A stretch of 23,687 nt of DNA, taken from NCBI GenBank assembly GCA_964434235.1, contig CAYSUN010000013.1:1-23687 (forward strand). Direction: 5' to 3'. The stretch is from JABMRF01 sp964434235 (GTDB taxonomy: Bacteria > Patescibacteriota > Patescibacteriia > UBA11705 > JABHMO01). Position 1 is the stretch's first letter, and every line of letters starts with the position of its first letter. The notes under the pieces were generated by a model. The model worked only from the letters and a program-made list of their open reading frames with translations, had not been told where the DNA came from and ran no database searches. A program made the translations under genes and the position numbers. Of this stretch, positions 21,702-23,687 are shown piece by piece.

Positions 21702-22691
21702 ATGACTTACTTTATTATAATTATTCTTGTTTCTCTTTCTGGCCTATTTTCAGGCTTAAACTTGGGTCTTTTAAGTATAGATAAAAATCAACTCGAAAGA
21801 AAAATATCTATTGGCAATAAAGATGCTTCAAGGGTTTATTCTGTTCGAAAAAAAGGAAACCTACTTTTATGCACATTACTGTTGGGTAACGTAGCAGTAA
21901 ATTCAGCTTTAGCTATATTTCTTGGACATATTGCCAGCGGAGTATTGGCCGGTTTTGTCGCCACTGGTTTAATTGTAATTTTTGGAGAAATAATTCCACA
22001 AGCAACTTTTTCAAGATATGCATTGAAATTTGGTGCAAAGACTGCTTGGCTAGTAAAAATATTTATTATTATTCTATATCCTGTGTGTTGGCCGATTTCT
22101 TGGATACTTGATAAATTTTTAGGCGATGAAATGCCAAGTATTTATTCTAAAAAAGAATTAATTCAAATAGTCAAAGATCATGGCGGTTCTGAAAATAGTG
22201 ATGTTGATGGTGACGAAGAAAGAATTATTGAAGGCGCTTTGTCTTTTTCCGATAAAACTGCTGAACAAATCATGACGCCTAGAACTGTCGTTTATGCAAT
22301 TAATTTAGAATCAAAACTTGATAATAAATTGCTTAATGAAATTAAAGATCAAGGTTTTACTAGAATCCCAGTTTATAAAAAAACTATTGATCACGTTGTA
22401 GGTATTTTATTTACAAAAGACTTAATAAACATTCCGACTGAAACTTTTGTCAAAGATGTTTACAAAAAAGAAAAATTTATTACTATTTCTAAAGGAGAAA
22501 AACTTGATTCTCTTCTTAATAACTTCATTCAATCAAAAGTTCATTTAGCTTTTGTGAAAAATGAATATCAAGGTTTGGAGGGTGTTGTTTCGCTTGAAGA
22601 CATTATAGAAGAAATACTTAAAAGAGAAATTGTTGATGAAAGTGATTGGGCAACTGATTTGCAAGAAAAAGCCAGAAAACAAGAATTGTAA
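21702..22691 (+). CDS. CNNM/CorC (HlyC)-type membrane protein with CBS pair
   Basis: A 329-residue protein of the DUF21-CBS family (CNNM transporters; bacterial relatives include CorB and YhdP-like proteins, once called hemolysins). The DUF21 membrane domain (about 1-140) has about four hydrophobic segments (SLSGLFSGLNLGLLS, then LLLCTLLLGNVAVNSALAIFLG, GVLAGFVATGLIVIFGEIIPQA, VKIFIIILYPVCWPISWIL). The link helix and two CBS domains follow (about 190-310), with the signatures AEQIMTPRTVVYAI and GFTRIPVYKKTIDHVVGILFTKDL, ending LEGVVSLEDIIEEILKREIVDESD. Family members export Mg2+ with nucleotide bound to the CBS pair; substrate here is inferred. No large C-terminal CorC_HlyC domain is present. 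The start is the ATG at 21702; the TTG 12 bases upstream is less likely. Confidence 0.93.
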   Translation: MTYFIIIILVSLSGLFSGLNLGLLSIDKNQLERKISIGNKDASRVYSVRKKGNLLLCTLLLGNVAVNSALAIFLGHIASGVLAGFVATGLIVIFGEIIPQATFSRYALKFGAKTAWLVKIFIIILYPVCWPISWILDKFLGDEMPSIYSKKELIQIVKDHGGSENSDVDGDEERIIEGALSFSDKTAEQIMTPRTVVYAINLESKLDNKLLNEIKDQGFTRIPVYKKTIDHVVGILFTKDLINIPTETFVKDVYKKEKFITISKGEKLDSLLNNFIQSKVHLAFVKNEYQGLEGVVSLEDIIEEILKREIVDESDWATDLQEKARKQEL

Positions 22692-22715
22692 AAATAAACT
22701 TAAATTTACCAACAA

Positions 22716-22748
22716 AAAAAACTACCTAATTATATCAGTAGTTTTTTT
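22716..22748 (+). terminator. Terminator after the CBS protein gene
   Basis: AAAAAACTAC pairs with GTAGTTTTTT around a 12-base loop, with further T residues following. Confidence 0.85.
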
Positions 22749-22752
22749 TATT

Positions 22753-22779
22753 AAAAAAGCCCCTGCGTTTGGCAGAGGC
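22753..22779 (-). terminator. Terminator of the 106-residue protein gene
   Basis: Minus strand: GCCTCTGC pairs with GCAGGGGC (one G-U) around CAAAC, followed by TTTTTT. Confidence 0.88.
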
Positions 22780-22795
22780 AAATCGAAAAGAACAA

Positions 22796-23116
22796 CTAAA
22801 TTCTGCGTCCAAATCGTTGGATCTCAGAAAAAACACTTTTGGCTGTTTGGGCGACCTCTGGTTCATCAACTAGAGCGTCGATAAATCGTGGTACAAAACG
22901 ATACATATACGGTAAAAAAAACTCTGGTTTATCACTTACGTATTCTTTGATCGCCGAAGATAACATATGAACGATACCGTCAACGAGCAATTTTTGTTCT
23001 GCCCTCATCAACAACTTTGGATATAAATGTTGACATACCTGATCGTCGTTGAACACAGAAACCAACCTCTTTAGCATTTCGTCTCGAGCTGGCAAAGTGA
23101 TAAATCTTTCCGCCAT
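22796..23116 (-). CDS. Small helical hypothetical protein (106 residues)
   Basis: A soluble, almost entirely helical 106-residue protein (MAERFITLPARDEMLKRLVSVFNDDQ... ending SVFSEIQRFGRRI), rich in hydrophobic and charged residues in heptad-like spacing (YPKLLMRAEQKLLVDGIVHMLSSAIKEYV). I recognise no family. An SD site (AAGGAG) stands about 10 bases before the ATG. TTGACA and TATTAT boxes lie about 80 bases upstream and a GC-rich hairpin follows the stop by 16 bases, so it is a self-contained transcription unit. The plus-strand frame that overlaps its 3' part has no start signal. Confidence 0.75.
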   Translation of the reverse strand: MAERFITLPARDEMLKRLVSVFNDDQVCQHLYPKLLMRAEQKLLVDGIVHMLSSAIKEYVSDKPEFFLPYMYRFVPRFIDALVDEPEVAQTAKSVFSEIQRFGRRI

Positions 23117-23173
23117 GTTTCAATGCTCCTTTTTTTAGTATAAAATCAACCACTTGAACAAAGCAACTAAATA

Positions 23174-23202
23174 ATAATATCACAATTAAAACACACTGTC
23201 AA
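23174..23202 (-). promoter_or_regulatory. Promoter of the 106-residue protein gene
   Basis: Minus strand: TTGACA, 17-base spacer ending TTGTGA, TATTAT (5 of 6). Confidence 0.75.
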
Positions 23203-23236
23203 CCGCATTTTCAACAATTCCTTAAACTATAAAAGA

Positions 23237-23264
23237 AAAAAGCAAGCCCTGTTTCAGAACTTGC
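23237..23264 (-). terminator. Terminator of the 80-residue protein gene
   Basis: Minus strand: GCAAGTTCTG pairs with CAGGGCTTGC (two G-U pairs) around AAA, followed by TTTTTTCTTTT. Confidence 0.85.
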
Positions 23265-23298
23265 CTTGTGTTTATCAACTTTTAAATGAATATCCTGT

Positions 23299-23541
23299 TT
23301 AATAATTATTAAGAAAATCAAGCATATTTTGAAATTTTACACCGTCAATTTTATCTGGAGCCCGTGGAACGATTATTCTCAATACAATTATCAGTTTTTC
23401 AATTTCCCTGGACAAAATGTAACCCCGCTCATCAACTTTAAGTTGCGGAATAACTTGCTCGAACAAATATACTGAACGAACTCCATCAAGGTGAGTATTA
23501 ATTGCCAGAGTCAAACCGAATTTTGTAAGTTTATCCTTCAT
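23299..23541 (-). CDS. Small hypothetical protein (80 residues)
   Basis: An 80-residue protein starting MKDKLTKFGLTLAINTHLDG, with a hydrophobic helix EIEKLIIVLRIIVPRAPD and ending FQNMLDFLNNY. No family is recognised. A longer frame opens at 23583, but an SD site (AAGGAG) lies 7 bases before the ATG at 23541, which is taken as the start. It is a single-gene cassette: TTGACA/TATATT promoter about 70 bases upstream, SD, gene, and terminator. It is next to the 106-residue gene's cassette on the same strand. Confidence 0.72.
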   Translation of the reverse strand: MKDKLTKFGLTLAINTHLDGVRSVYLFEQVIPQLKVDERGYILSREIEKLIIVLRIIVPRAPDKIDGVKFQNMLDFLNNY

Positions 23542-23584
23542 GAGATACTCCTTAGTTGGATAGTGAACGTACAACAAACACATA

Positions 23585-23613
23585 AATATATCACACTAAC
23601 AATTTTCTGTCAA
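23585..23613 (-). promoter_or_regulatory. Promoter of the 80-residue protein gene
   Basis: Minus strand: TTGACA, 17-base spacer ending AGTGTGA, TATATT (5 of 6). Confidence 0.75.
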
Positions 23614-23633
23614 GCCATGTGTGTAATTTTACA

Positions 23634-23665
23634 ATGAAAACCACCAGCTATACAGCTGGTGGTTT
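23634..23665 (-). terminator. Terminator of a minus-strand gene beyond the right edge
   Basis: AAACCACCAGCT pairs perfectly with AGCTGGTGGTTT (12 bp) around a 4-base loop. On the minus strand TTTTCATTG follows. No gene on the window's plus strand could use it, so it probably ends a further minus-strand cassette. Confidence 0.75.
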
Positions 23666-23687
23666 CTATCTTTCCGGCTCAAAGCCG

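Noticed and set aside
22630..22884. 84-codon plus-strand frame after the CBS gene
   Set aside because: It begins inside the CBS gene, crosses two terminators and overlaps the 106-residue gene in antisense.
1..23687. CRISPR arrays, tRNA or rRNA genes, prophage or transposase genes
   Set aside because: No regularly spaced repeats, no T-arm GTTCGA context with a cloverleaf, and no protein of these families in any frame.

Overview
The window looks like chromosome from an AT-rich bacterium with a small genome, most likely a member of the Patescibacteria (Candidate Phyla Radiation). This is an inference from gene content and layout: a compact four-domain S1 protein, a VanW/PG-binding-4 wall protein, a membrane-anchored RodZ-like HTH protein with an extracellular domain, a TrmB-type regulator, single-TM hypothetical proteins, and housekeeping genes that mostly lack Shine-Dalgarno (SD) sites. 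TAA, TAG and one TGA act as stops and no conserved gene has an internal TGA, so the code is the standard bacterial one.

Layout. 1-290: 3' end of a DHH-family phosphoesterase. 349-3931 (minus): probable operon of a metallo-beta-lactamase-fold hydrolase, a single-TM protein and gyrA. 4225-7360 (plus): rpsA and rny, each with its own promoter and a leader with possible alternative folds. 7400-10610: an accessory stretch with a polytopic membrane protein and two small genes on the minus strand, plus a leaderless trmB-like regulator on plus. 10749-14898 (plus): ymdB, HU, a small heat-shock protein, a 73-residue protein and a VanW-family protein. 14985-15780: a 108-nt hairpin transcript and a small minus-strand gene. 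15804-16376 (minus): clpP. 16585-17068: a strong promoter, about 400 bases of nested inverted repeats without a convincing gene, and a strong terminator; this is the best candidate here for an undescribed RNA. 17294-21541 (plus): ftsK, RodZ-like gene and recA, probably one operon. 21702-22691: CorC/HlyC-type CBS membrane protein. 22757-23687: two more small minus-strand genes and the terminator of a third.

Two gene populations are mixed. Core genes (DNA topology, recombination and segregation, RNA decay, translation, proteolysis, envelope) start mostly without an SD site. Six lineage-specific genes, all on the minus strand, each have an AAGGAGG-type SD site, a TTGACA-like promoter and their own hairpin terminator. 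They behave as autonomous single-gene cassettes between core genes. Several of their terminators share a loop sequence and three of their promoters share a TGTGATA-type -10 region. I found no tRNA, rRNA, CRISPR array, transposase or phage gene.
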